The notes beneath the pieces are model-generated. The model did no database searches. It was not told where the DNA came from and saw nothing but the letters and a program-made list of their open reading frames with translations. Made by a program: the position numbers and the translations under genes. 32,581 bases of DNA, taken from the IMG/VR virus record IMGVR_UViG_3300035698_005200, positions 1 to 32,581 of that record. One strand, written 5' to 3'. Shown here piece after piece: positions 1 to 5,690 of this stretch (within the stretch, counting starts at the first letter, position 1; the number at the start of each line of letters is the position of its first letter). This stretch comes from a virus.

Positions 1-127
1 ATAATTATATTCTACTCTCTTATTCGGTCTTGTCAACTAGTTTTATAGTCCAGCCTAAAACGTCTATTATATCTTGCATAACTTCAAAGTTAGGAGACCT
101 ATAACCGTTTTCTATCTGGCAATAATA
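1..127. repeat. 127-bp terminal direct repeat, left copy
   Basis: Bases 1-127 are identical to 32455-32581. A perfect overlap of exactly 127 bp is what a de Bruijn assembler running k=127 leaves when it closes a circle, so I read it as an assembly overlap rather than a physical terminal repeat. The unique genome would be about 32,454 bp, and genes read leftward across the junction. Confidence 0.95.
9..36 (-). promoter_or_regulatory. sigma70-like promoter firing across the circle junction
   Basis: On the minus strand a consensus -35 TTGACA (31-36) is followed, after 16 bases, by TAGAAT (9-14); a TATAAT also overlaps at 4-9. It lies over the 3' end of the XRE gene. On the closed circle it fires toward the winged-helix gene at 32002-32346, so it could give that gene and the iteron region their own transcript. 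A duplicate sits in the terminal repeat at 32463-32490. Confidence 0.5.
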
Positions 128-211
128 AGCCCTGCTTATACCTACACTCTGTGCTATGTCCGCTTGCGTTAATCCTAAGTTCTTACGGATTTGCTTTATC
201 TTACGTCTCAC
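20..211 (-). CDS. XRE/Cro-family helix-turn-helix regulator
   Basis: A 63-residue protein that is almost wholly one HTH_3 domain. It contains the typical LGLTQADIAQSVGISRAYYC run followed by IENGYRSP, in which the recognition helix and the conserved IE-G-R-P turn are clear. I chose the GTG at 211 because an AGGAGG ribosome site sits just upstream; a TTG at 253 is also in frame but lacks one. At this size it resembles phage Cro-type repressors that bind operators as dimers. It is the last gene before the circle junction, downstream of the methyltransferase. Its operators are not identified; the divergent promoter region near 3.75 kb and the promoter overlapping its own 3' end are candidates. 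The family call is firm and the regulatory target is inferred. Confidence 0.85.
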   Translation of the reverse strand: MRRKIKQIRKNLGLTQADIAQSVGISRAYYCQIENGYRSPNFEVMQDIIDVLGWTIKLVDKTE

Positions 212-246
212 GCTTCCTCCTGTTTTCTGTCTCTCCGCAAGGGTTA

Positions 247-1200
247 TTAACAATTAAATAACTGGCTCTGTGCCGTCTCGTTCTCTATACGATCTTTCGC
301 TATATTAAAATACTTTTCGTCTTTCTCTATGCCTATGAATTTACGCCCTGTGTTCTTACAGGCAACTCCTGTAGTTCCACTACCCATCGTTAGGTCAACA
401 ACAAGATCACCGTCATTACTGAATGTTTTAATTAAGTCTTCTAATAGTAAGACAGGCTTTTGAGTTGGATGATGTCCATCGTAGTCTTTTTTGTATTTAA
501 TAATATTAGATTTATATTTTCCACCTTCCCATAAATTAAAAGTGCTTGCGAACTTACTTTTAAACTGGTTGTCTATTTCTTTAAGTTCTTCAAATTCTTT
601 AAAGCCTTGCATTTTGTTAATTTTATAAACTTCAATTAATTTATCATAAATAACTTTAGTACATAAACTAAATTGAGCATATTTTTTAGTACCTCCTAAA
701 AAGTGGTGCGCCCCATTAGTTCCAAGTTCTTTATAAAATCTATTCCTAGAGTAATTTGTAAATGATTTAACATTTAAAGAATAATTTCTTAAAGGGTGCA
801 ACCCTTCAAATTCGTGATTTTTCTTGAAGATAAGTATGTCTTCTATATAGCTAACAGGTGCTTTATTGACTCCTAAACAATTAGCAAAGTGCATTTTATC
901 CCAATACATATTGTAACAATGTGGCAAATTCGGCAATGCTTTAGAAATTAGCTCTGTGGTAAAAGGTTGATTTGCTGTCAATATCATTTTGCCGTTTTTT
1001 CGTAATATTCTATTCGCTATTTTCATTATCCAACCAGTATCAATAACATTATCCCAGCCTGAATCACTTAACTTTTTATATTTTTCTATATCACCTCCAA
1101 GTCCTTTAATTGTACCGTACGGCAAATCTGTCAGAATGAGATCTACACTTCCACTTACTATCTTATCGCTTTCTTCTAAACAATCGCCATTATACAACAT
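247..1200 (-). CDS. Beta-class DNA adenine/cytosine-N4 methyltransferase
   Basis: 317 residues. The catalytic motif IV comes first (TDLPYGT, residues about 24-30, a DPPY variant). A HPTQKP motif lies near residue 245, and the SAM-binding motif I (DLTMGSGTTG) near 269. This order, catalytic motif before SAM motif, defines beta-class amino-methyltransferases. It should transfer a methyl group from S-adenosylmethionine to adenine N6 or cytosine N4 of DNA. No partner restriction gene is seen, so it is probably an orphan phage methylase that protects phage DNA or marks it. The middle region (about 110-230), with many aromatic and basic residues, is the likely target-recognition domain; the recognised sequence cannot be read from it. 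The start overlaps the upstream small gene by 11 bases. Enzyme class is confident, specificity unknown. Confidence 0.93.
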   Translation of the reverse strand: MLYNGDCLEESDKIVSGSVDLILTDLPYGTIKGLGGDIEKYKKLSDSGWDNVIDTGWIMKIANRILRKNGKMILTANQPFTTELISKALPNLPHCYNMYWDKMHFANCLGVNKAPVSYIEDILIFKKNHEFEGLHPLRNYSLNVKSFTNYSRNRFYKELGTNGAHHFLGGTKKYAQFSLCTKVIYDKLIEVYKINKMQGFKEFEELKEIDNQFKSKFASTFNLWEGGKYKSNIIKYKKDYDGHHPTQKPVLLLEDLIKTFSNDGDLVVDLTMGSGTTGVACKNTGRKFIGIEKDEKYFNIAKDRIENETAQSQLFNC

Positions 1201-1360
1201 ACAAATTGCGCTCCTCTATTTCTAAGCCATTTTCATTTTTTAGGTGGCTCGCAATAGGGGCTTCCCCACGTTTTAAACAGTCGGACATACATTCCCGTGC
1301 ATATTTCACGTTTGCCTCTATATCACCCGCATAAGGACTTTCTATTACTACCAACTTCAT
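1190..1360 (-). CDS. Short DUF7768-like protein (N-terminal part only)
   Basis: 56 residues starting MKLVVIESPYAGDIEANVKY and continuing with a RGEAPIASHL motif. The ESPYAG...N..YAR...D...RGEAP.ASHL pattern is, from memory, that of a phage protein family listed as DUF7768, related in look to nucleoside deoxyribosyltransferase-like folds. Family members are usually about twice this length. Here the reading frame ends soon after the ASHL motif and the methyltransferase start codon overlaps its tail, so the C-terminal half is missing. A GGGGGAGA ribosome site lies well placed before the ATG, and it follows the previous stop by one base. It may be a functional minimal version or a decayed gene. 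Family recognition is moderate and no activity is claimed. Confidence 0.65.
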   Translation of the reverse strand: MKLVVIESPYAGDIEANVKYARECMSDCLKRGEAPIASHLKNENGLEIEERNLYVV

Positions 1361-1361
1361 A

Positions 1362-1481
1362 CTATCTCCCCCAACTATTATAGCCTTTTGAACTCTGCCA
1401 CGCTGCTGTATTGTTAAAGTCGTTCGCTTCCCTTGATCGTTTCAATAGCCCTGCGCTTTTCTTGTTCAGTAGCTCGTGCAT
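1362..1481 (-). CDS. Hypothetical basic microprotein
   Basis: 39 residues (MHELLNKKSAGLLKRSREAN...), too short to classify. It starts inside the end of the Cys-pair gene (ATG at 1481, 16-base overlap) and stops one base before the next start at 1360, so it fits the continuous chain of overlapping reading frames. The N-terminal half could form a positively charged amphipathic helix; the tail is rich in Asn, Ser, Trp and Gly. I recognise no family. The case for it being a gene rests on its snug position between neighbours. Confidence 0.45.
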   Translation of the reverse strand: MHELLNKKSAGLLKRSREANDFNNTAAWQSSKGYNSWGR

Positions 1482-1618
1482 GCGTCACCGTGGCATGGCT
1501 CTATGCTCATCGGATTAAGCGAGCTTACTACTTGTGCGCCTACTAGTCCCCCGCACTTCGGACATGCTCCGTACTCTTCCACGCTTGTTAGCGTCGTGCA
1601 TCTGCTGCATTTGTTCAT
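1466..1618 (-). CDS. Zinc-ribbon-like microprotein
   Basis: 50 residues with two CxxC pairs, CSRC at about 4-7 and CPKCGG at about 19-24, the spacing of a short zinc knuckle or ribbon; two more cysteines lie near the C-terminus. Such microproteins usually bind zinc and often mediate protein or nucleic-acid contacts. The start codon overlaps the stop of the HTH-like gene as ATGA, with GGGGGAG upstream as ribosome site, so translation is probably coupled. Specific function unknown. Confidence 0.6.
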   Translation of the reverse strand: MNKCSRCTTLTSVEEYGACPKCGGLVGAQVVSSLNPMSIEPCHGDACTSY

Positions 1619-1839
1619 TTCTCCCCCACGGTTATATTATATTCTAATTGTGATCCTTTCCCTTCCATTTTCACCCGTCGTTGTGAATGTCCCTCGTCGC
1701 CAAAGTTGGTCGCCAACGCTTTCACTCTGCACCAGTCCGCTAGTGTCATGCTGACGATTCCTAGCGCTTCGCATATCTCTAGCTTAGTTCGCATCTTGTG
1801 CGTCTTGAGGTACTCGTATATGTGGTATATTTTATTCAC
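1615..1839 (-). CDS. Small HTH-like DNA-binding protein
   Basis: 74 residues beginning at a GTG (1839) preceded by AGAGG. The first half reads YEYLKTHKMRTKLEICEALG followed by IVSMTLADWCRVKALA. This has the helix-turn-helix look of sigma-like or winged-helix domains, where a first helix, a turn (EALGIVSMT) and a recognition helix are evident. The second half is polar and probably flexible. It is the first of a series of ATGA-coupled small genes leading to the methyltransferase. I infer a DNA-binding regulator or accessory factor; no operator is apparent and the family is not identified with certainty. Confidence 0.6.
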   Translation of the reverse strand: MNKIYHIYEYLKTHKMRTKLEICEALGIVSMTLADWCRVKALATNFGDEGHSQRRVKMEGKGSQLEYNITVGEK

Positions 1840-1885
1840 TTTGTGCCTCTAGTTATGTAACTGTCTGTTATCTTTTGTACTATCA

Positions 1886-2284
1886 TCAATATCCTCTTCC
1901 TTCTGGTGGTGCCACATCGTACTGGTGAACGTCAAACATGTATTGTTTAACCGCTGCAATAAAATCCGCAAGTTCCACCGTTGACATTTTCCTTGTCTCT
2001 CTTGGCACATAGTAACTGCTTTTAGTGTCGCTCACTACATCGAACCGCCCTGTTGCTATTTTAAGGAACATTTTCGCTACCTCAAAGGGCATGTCCAGAA
2101 CTGGCGCACACTCTTCCAGTACAACGTGCAAATATGCGTTTCCTTTCAATGTTCGTGGCTTCTTATACTTGTCTATGTTTATAGTGAGTTTGTCGCCTGC
2201 CTCGAAGTTTACAAGCCATCTTAGCAACGCCTCAAGGTTGTCTATTGAAAACCATTTAGATGTGCGTGTCGCTGTGAATTTCAC
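1886..2284 (-). CDS. NinB-like recombination accessory protein
   Basis: 132 residues from the GTG at 2284, which overlaps the YqaJ stop as GTGA and has an AGAGGAG ribosome site; a longer frame exists upstream but lacks one. The pattern of a basic segment with KKPRTLKGNAYLHVVLEE, then a central helical part, then MSTVELADFIAAVKQYMFD near the end resembles lambda NinB/Orf. NinB binds single-stranded DNA and SSB and loads recombination proteins. In NinB the corresponding motifs are R.-..QN....W..L and ST..L....M......WA. The match is at pattern level only. Position directly after the exonuclease and annealing genes supports a recombination role. Confidence 0.55.
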   Translation of the reverse strand: MKFTATRTSKWFSIDNLEALLRWLVNFEAGDKLTINIDKYKKPRTLKGNAYLHVVLEECAPVLDMPFEVAKMFLKIATGRFDVVSDTKSSYYVPRETRKMSTVELADFIAAVKQYMFDVHQYDVAPPEGRGY

Positions 2285-2889
2285 TTTATCTCCTCTATTA
2301 CCTTTTCTAGTTCTACGCAAAATAACAAAAGATGCGCTTCTAGTTTCAGCTGATACTTCTGATCCGCTTCAATTCTTATAATCAACGGTTTCATACCTTG
2401 GTAGTAACTCATAAAGTCGCACCATTTACGCCCTGTTACGAACATCTGACCTTGTACTTGTTGCACGTATGCTGACGGTAAAGTTCCCTTTAGCAAATAA
2501 CCGACGTGTGTTTGTATCTGCGGACACTTAATCTCTAGCATACCGTCTTCGCCTACTAGTCCATCTGGGGAGGCTCCGTATTTTCCGCAATCGCTTGTGC
2601 AAAAACCGACCTCTGTCACTTCATTGTCTGTTATGAACTCGTACGTCCGTCTGGCTTCGTCTTCGGTAACTACTCCGTGTTCCATTGCTGCGTTAGTGTA
2701 GCTCATTGCTTTAACGCCTGTTATAGCTTCCCCTGCTAGTTGGTGCATGTAACACGTAGCCGATTTAGACGATTCGCCTTTACCTGTGATTATCTTTGAA
2801 AAGTTAGAAGCCGTTGGAACGCCTGCACGTAATGTAAACCATTCCTCCGACTGTTGGGCGCAAGTATGCTCTATCATTTGTTCCCACAT
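2281..2889 (-). CDS. YqaJ-family viral recombinase / exonuclease
   Basis: 202 residues. The N-terminal SEEWFTLRAGVPTASNFSKI is the conserved RxGxxTAS entry of the YqaJ/lambda-exonuclease fold. MEHGVVTEDEARRTYEF follows at about 69-85, and the catalytic PD-(D/E)XK core is GASPDGL...LEIKCP with Asp109, Glu119 and Lys121. The family degrades one strand of double-stranded DNA ends to give single strands for an annealing partner. The partner is the ERF protein directly upstream, whose end overlaps this start by 16 bases. A second in-frame ATG four codons downstream could be the real start. Product class is confident. Confidence 0.92.
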   Translation of the reverse strand: MWEQMIEHTCAQQSEEWFTLRAGVPTASNFSKIITGKGESSKSATCYMHQLAGEAITGVKAMSYTNAAMEHGVVTEDEARRTYEFITDNEVTEVGFCTSDCGKYGASPDGLVGEDGMLEIKCPQIQTHVGYLLKGTLPSAYVQQVQGQMFVTGRKWCDFMSYYQGMKPLIIRIEADQKYQLKLEAHLLLFCVELEKVIEEIK

Positions 2890-3503
2890 TTTGCGTTGAG
2901 TGCTGACGTTGCCCTGCTGTACTGTTCTTTATTAATAGTTTTGAAGTTCGCAATGCCTAGCTTTTTACACACGATAGCTTCTGTTGTTCCCACTGCATCG
3001 ACAAGGCCCAAGAGAACTTTTAGCTCAGTAGCGTTTATTTTGGGTCCAACTATAGGTATTTTTTTGCCTTCCTGTTCACCTGTTACTATATGTTCCCCGT
3101 CTGGGTCTATGTCGTTCTTAGTCGATGCGTGGAAAAGCTTCATTTCAAAACGCTTCATGCCCTCTGTCTGCGCTTTGGCAATCTCTTTACCACTTTCACA
3201 GCGTCCTTGTGCTACCCATGGCAATAGTTTCTCTTCACCCTCACACGATACAGTAAAGCCCATTTTAATAACGACACCGTATATATTTGATCCGCTTTTT
3301 GTCTTACCTATAGGATCATGGCTTATTACGTCGGTAGTCGCTGGAAAAATAGCAAGCCCATATTTTTTAAGCAATGGCTTTAGCTGTGCGTTAAACTCGT
3401 CATACGATGTATACTTAAAGTTTTGAAAGGTGTTTTTCCCGTCTTGTTTAGATGCTCCCAGTTCGCCTAGTATTCCCGATATTGCTTTTGTAACCTTACT
3501 CAT
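2874..3503 (-). CDS. ERF-family single-strand annealing recombinase
   Basis: 209 residues. KNTFQNFKYTSYDEFNAQLK near the N-terminus followed by a hydrophobic beta-rich core is the signature of ERF-superfamily single-strand annealing proteins (P22 Erf-like). These form rings that anneal complementary single strands during phage recombination and genome circularisation. The C-terminal third is polar and separate, as in other ERF proteins. The start overlaps the preceding stop as ATGA with AAGGAG upstream. Pairing with the YqaJ exonuclease makes a complete two-component recombination system comparable to lambda Exo/Beta. The presence of ERF suits a phage that circularises linear, possibly terminally redundant DNA. 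Confidence 0.9.
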   Translation of the reverse strand: MSKVTKAISGILGELGASKQDGKNTFQNFKYTSYDEFNAQLKPLLKKYGLAIFPATTDVISHDPIGKTKSGSNIYGVVIKMGFTVSCEGEEKLLPWVAQGRCESGKEIAKAQTEGMKRFEMKLFHASTKNDIDPDGEHIVTGEQEGKKIPIVGPKINATELKVLLGLVDAVGTTEAIVCKKLGIANFKTINKEQYSRATSALNAKCGNK

Positions 3504-3694
3504 TTTTTCTCCTTAAATATTTTGCTTGTTATCTCTAAACTTGACAGGTGATCGAATATAGCCTTTTCAGCTAGTCCGTATCTAGTTACTTTAGGTTCCC
3601 CCGTCTTACGTCTTCGTTTGTTCTCGCTTCTTATAAAGGAAGCTAGCCTTTTTCTTGTGTCTTCTGTTAGCATAAAAGTCATTGGTTTAAGCAT
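3500..3694 (-). CDS. Small basic DNA-binding-like protein, first gene of leftward operon
   Basis: 64 residues, strongly basic. TFMLTEDTRKRLASFIRSEN resembles the strand-plus-helix opening of ribbon-helix-helix proteins. A loop with KRRRKTGEPKVTRYGLAEKA then leads to a second helix. The pattern fits an Arc/CopG-like regulator with an extended loop, but I cannot confirm the family. It is the promoter-proximal gene of the leftward early operon, with a strong AAGGAGAAAAG leader, and its stop overlaps the ERF start (ATGA). It could autoregulate the divergent promoters just upstream. Confidence 0.65.
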   Translation of the reverse strand: MLKPMTFMLTEDTRKRLASFIRSENKRRRKTGEPKVTRYGLAEKAIFDHLSSLEITSKIFKEKK

Positions 3695-3731
3695 CTTTTC
3701 TCCTTGTTTGAAATGCGGTAATCATATTAAT

Positions 3732-3760
3732 AGTATAGCATTATTGAAATACCATTGCAA
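3732..3760 (-). promoter_or_regulatory. Leftward early promoter (sigma70-like)
   Basis: Minus-strand TTGCAA (3755-3760), a 17-base spacer and TATACT (3732-3737) lie 38 bases upstream of the first leftward gene. It is back to back with the rightward promoter, separated by an AT-rich stretch with dyad symmetry around 3770-3790, a natural place for regulator binding. Confidence 0.75.
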
Positions 3761-3797
3761 GCATTAAAACTATTTTAAATTTAATTTTAAAAAGGTG

Positions 3798-3827
3798 TTG
3801 ACTTCGACTTTCTTGTCGTGGTATAAT
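3798..3827 (+). promoter_or_regulatory. Rightward early promoter with internal inverted repeat
   Basis: TTGACT (3798-3803), an 18-base spacer and a perfect TATAAT (3822-3827) precede the rightward operon. Inside the spacer, CGAC and GTCG form an inverted repeat separated by six bases (about 3805-3818), a possible operator between the -35 and -10 elements. The first start codon is 40 bases downstream with an AAGGAG ribosome site. Confidence 0.8.
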
Positions 3828-3866
3828 TTCTTAGTGGCAGTTAAACGTATCTAAAAAGGAGTCGAG

Positions 3867-4028
3867 ATGAAAGCAAGAAGATGGAGAGTACAGGATCAAG
3901 AAACGGAGAACGAAATTGACACGTTCGATACATATAGCGAAGCGGAAGACGGGCTAGAAGGGGCGATACAAGACGATATAGAATGCGATGTTTTTACTAA
4001 CAATTCATACGAAATAATCGAGGTATAA
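3867..4028 (+). CDS. Acidic hypothetical microprotein, first gene of rightward operon
   Basis: 53 residues with a short basic start (MKARRWRVQDQ) followed by a very acidic body rich in Glu and Asp. An AAGGAG site sits ideally before the ATG, and the gene is the first behind the rightward early promoter. The next gene starts one base after its stop. No family recognised. Its position as first early gene and its acidity are typical of phage host-interaction or anti-host proteins, but that is inference only. Confidence 0.7.
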   Translation: MKARRWRVQDQETENEIDTFDTYSEAEDGLEGAIQDDIECDVFTNNSYEIIEV

Positions 4029-4029
4029 C

Positions 4030-4248
4030 ATGGAACAATGTTACCAAGCGTTAAACGCTAAGTATAAAGGAGACGAAGACGGGGACAAGTACGAACTGGA
4101 GAACGTGGGGTTACAGTGTCCTAACTGTGACGACGGCGACAATTCAGTTCTACCCAACGAAATGGGATCAGTTGACGGTGCGGAAATATGCAAGTGTTGT
4201 GGTAGCAAGTTTCAACCTTACGACTTCAAAGCGGATGTCTGGGTTTAA
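4030..4248 (+). CDS. Two-CxxC zinc-binding-like protein
   Basis: 72 residues with CPNCDDGDNS around residue 30 and CKCCGSKF around 57, a four-cysteine arrangement expected to bind one zinc ion as a ribbon. The sequence between is acidic. It begins one base after the preceding stop and its stop TAA shares its last A with the next start (TAATG), so it is part of a tightly coupled operon. Function unknown; small zinc proteins of this kind are frequent among phage early genes. Confidence 0.75.
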   Translation: MEQCYQALNAKYKGDEDGDKYELENVGLQCPNCDDGDNSVLPNEMGSVDGAEICKCCGSKFQPYDFKADVWV

Positions 4249-4553
4249 TGCGTAGTAATATTATCATGCAACAGAATCGCATGGCTGAGTGGAAACTAAA
4301 AAAGGAAGTAACTGTGAAAGTAACTAAAATATTCGACCCTGCAAGAGCTTACTGCTCAACTTGCAAGAAATGGTTTACGATTGATACAAACATGCACGAC
4401 GACGGTGTCGTATTCTGTCCTTACTGTATAAGCGATAAGAACGACATACAAGCGGGGATTGTTGACGGTAGCGGGTACTGTCACAACTGCTCAGAAAAGG
4501 GTGATCCGTTTAGTATTTGTCGAGAATGCACGCCAAAACTTGAGGTTAAATAA
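4248..4553 (+). CDS. Multi-CxxC zinc-finger-like protein
   Basis: 101 residues containing four cysteine pairs: CSTC, CPYC, CHNC and CREC, with the first two separated by about 19 residues and the last two by about 11. This suggests two zinc-binding modules. The C-terminal pair with GYCHNCSEKGDPFSICREC looks like a treble-clef or RING-like half. The start used overlaps the preceding stop (TAATG); an internal ATG at 4272 is an alternative. No specific family recognised. Clustered with another Cys-pair gene upstream, it may be an adaptor for host proteins or nucleic acid. Confidence 0.75.
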   Translation: MRSNIIMQQNRMAEWKLKKEVTVKVTKIFDPARAYCSTCKKWFTIDTNMHDDGVVFCPYCISDKNDIQAGIVDGSGYCHNCSEKGDPFSICRECTPKLEVK

Positions 4554-4627
4554 TGATGTTCCAAGTATTCGTAATATTATTTCTACTAACAGTAACGCTT
4601 TTACCAAATAGTATATGGGAGTCATAA
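4553..4627 (+). CDS. Predicted membrane micropeptide
   Basis: 24 residues (MMFQVFVILFLLTVTLLPNS...), a single hydrophobic helix with almost no polar part. It starts at the TAATG junction with the upstream gene and ends at another TAATG junction with the next, so it fills the gap exactly. Such micropeptides insert in the inner membrane in other phages. Function is not predictable. The evidence is the hydrophobic run and the coupled boundaries. Confidence 0.5.
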   Translation: MMFQVFVILFLLTVTLLPNSIWES

Positions 4628-4845
4628 TGAGTATCGCTAACCAAATGAGAACGTATTTAGCAGAAGTCAAAGAAGCGGATATGTTGATAGACGAGAAAAC
4701 TCACAAGATGCTAGGTTGCGTGGAGAACGACGACGACGTAATGTTAAATAATCATAAATACATGAAGGATATACTTATCAGTTTTCGTAATGAACGCATG
4801 AACATGTTAAGTAAGCTGTCACATGAGGCGTGGGATGAGCTGTAA
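4627..4845 (+). CDS. Hypothetical helical protein
   Basis: 72 residues from the ATG at 4627, preferred over an in-frame ATG at 4615 because GGGAG (4617-4621) then sits at proper distance and the start overlaps the previous stop (TAATG). The sequence (MSIANQMRTYLAEVKEADML...) is predicted to be mostly alpha-helical and acidic, with several Met residues. No family recognised. It overlaps the next membrane micropeptide by 11 bases. Confidence 0.65.
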   Translation: MSIANQMRTYLAEVKEADMLIDEKTHKMLGCVENDDDVMLNNHKYMKDILISFRNERMNMLSKLSHEAWDEL

Positions 4846-4936
4846 GGGCAGGAATGCCGCCGTAGTGGCTATAATCGTGTTAAGTGTGACGTTGGGCTGT
4901 GTAATCTTTGTGAACGTGTTTAAATGGGGTTTTTAA
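4835..4936 (+). CDS. Single-pass membrane micropeptide
   Basis: 33 residues: a short positively charged start (MSCKGRN) followed by one clear transmembrane helix (AAVVAIIVLSVTLGCVIFV) and a short tail. The charge pattern predicts an N-in orientation. It overlaps the end of the preceding gene by 11 bases. It is the last gene before the gene-free structured block. A role in membrane perturbation or host interaction is possible but unsupported beyond topology. Confidence 0.5.
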   Translation: MSCKGRNAAVVAIIVLSVTLGCVIFVNVFKWGF

Positions 4937-4955
4937 TAGTTAGTAAAAAAGTTCT

Positions 4956-5395
4956 TTGAAAAATCTGGTTTGGGTGTATAATTATCTTGCTTACGATTTG
5001 TTATGTTTCAATCGAATAAACAAAATCCAATGTGTGATTATTTTCTTATATAGTAACTAATCGTAAGCAACACTTGGATTTTTTTATTGTCCGCAAGGTA
5101 AAATCACCCAAGCCATTTTTTCAGTCTCTATAGACAAAAAGACTTCCAAGCGTTATACGTCATGCTGATTCGATTCGTTAGGAGTAGCGATCAACTACAG
5201 AGTGATACACTGGCAAGCGGTATAACACGAACTTGGACGATAGGCAAAACGAAAGTCTTAGTGGGATGTAATCAACAAGGCATAGTCTGACTACGAAAGT
5301 ACAAGGCTCCACATAATCGTAAGCTAAGATATAAGTTTGAAGTAACAAAAACAAGTATGCTAATAAGTATGCCTTATGATATCGTAGTAAATAGG
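4956..5395 (+). ncRNA. Candidate large structured RNA in a gene-free block
   Basis: Between 4937 and 5402 I find no credible coding frame, but there are many long complementary arms. GGTTTGGGTG (4967-4976) pairs with CACCCAAGCC (5105-5114), and the helix extends outward through an A/T run to about 4958 and 5122. TTGCTTACGATT (4987-4998) pairs perfectly with 5059-5070. AAATCCAA (5023-5030) pairs with TTGGATTT (5074-5081), crossing the previous helix as a pseudoknot. A second domain nests three helices: 5139-5145 with 5253-5259, 5145-5150 with 5232-5237, and GTTATAC (5152-5158) with 5220-5226. A third is closed by AAGGCATA (5277-5284) with 5368-5375. GNRA-like loops (GCAA near 5093, GAAA near 5296) appear. 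AATCGTAAGC recurs at 5315-5324 and could compete for the 4987 arm. A TATAAT at 4977-4982 with a weak -35 could give a separate transcript; otherwise it is part of the early operon mRNA. The T-run after 5081 could also act as a terminator. Class unknown. Confidence 0.5.
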
Positions 5396-5402
5396 AGTGG
5401 AG

Positions 5403-5678
5403 ATGAAGAAACCAGAATATAAAGGAACCGAAGAAGATTGCAACGAAGAATGTTCCGAGTGTAAACATAGCGTGTGCGGTCTAAAAGTTATAGGCGAGCA
5501 TGATGCAAAATGGAATTTATATTTAATTCAAGAACTAGCCAAAGCAGAAGCTAGGCGCGTGAAAGACCTTGACGAAATAAGCGAGTGGATGGTCGGAAAC
5601 AACTTTGACAGCGGGGAAATATGTATTATGGAAGTCGACCAGAAGATTGACGAACTAAAAACCAAGACACAAGGCTAA
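5403..5678 (+). CDS. Hypothetical protein with N-terminal cysteine cluster
   Basis: 91 residues from the ATG at 5403, chosen because GGAG sits correctly upstream; a GTG two codons earlier is the alternative. The N-terminal part has CNEECSECKHSVCG, a cluster of four cysteines that could bind metal. The rest is predicted as two charged helices. It is the first gene after the structured RNA block, so its translation could depend on the fold of that leader. No family recognised. Confidence 0.65.
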   Translation: MKKPEYKGTEEDCNEECSECKHSVCGLKVIGEHDAKWNLYLIQELAKAEARRVKDLDEISEWMVGNNFDSGEICIMEVDQKIDELKTKTQG

Positions 5679-5690
5679 TAAAGGATGAAT

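Noticed and set aside
1-127. True terminal redundancy or attachment site
   Set aside because: No integrase is encoded, and the length of exactly 127 bp matches an assembler overlap.
4977-5085. Stand-alone promoter plus sRNA as the only explanation of the 4.98 kb repeats
   Set aside because: The -10 is good but the -35 has poor spacing, and the -10 region lies next to the paired arm at 4967-4976. Kept as an alternative inside the structured RNA finding.
5180-5340. Group I intron in the 4.9-5.4 kb block
   Set aside because: Fragments resembling the R and S core elements appear, but their P7 pairing does not work and no split gene flanks the block.
5178-5468. Hydrophobic minus-strand protein over the structured block
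   Set aside because: No ribosome site, wrong strand for the operon, and composition explained by the AT-rich complement.
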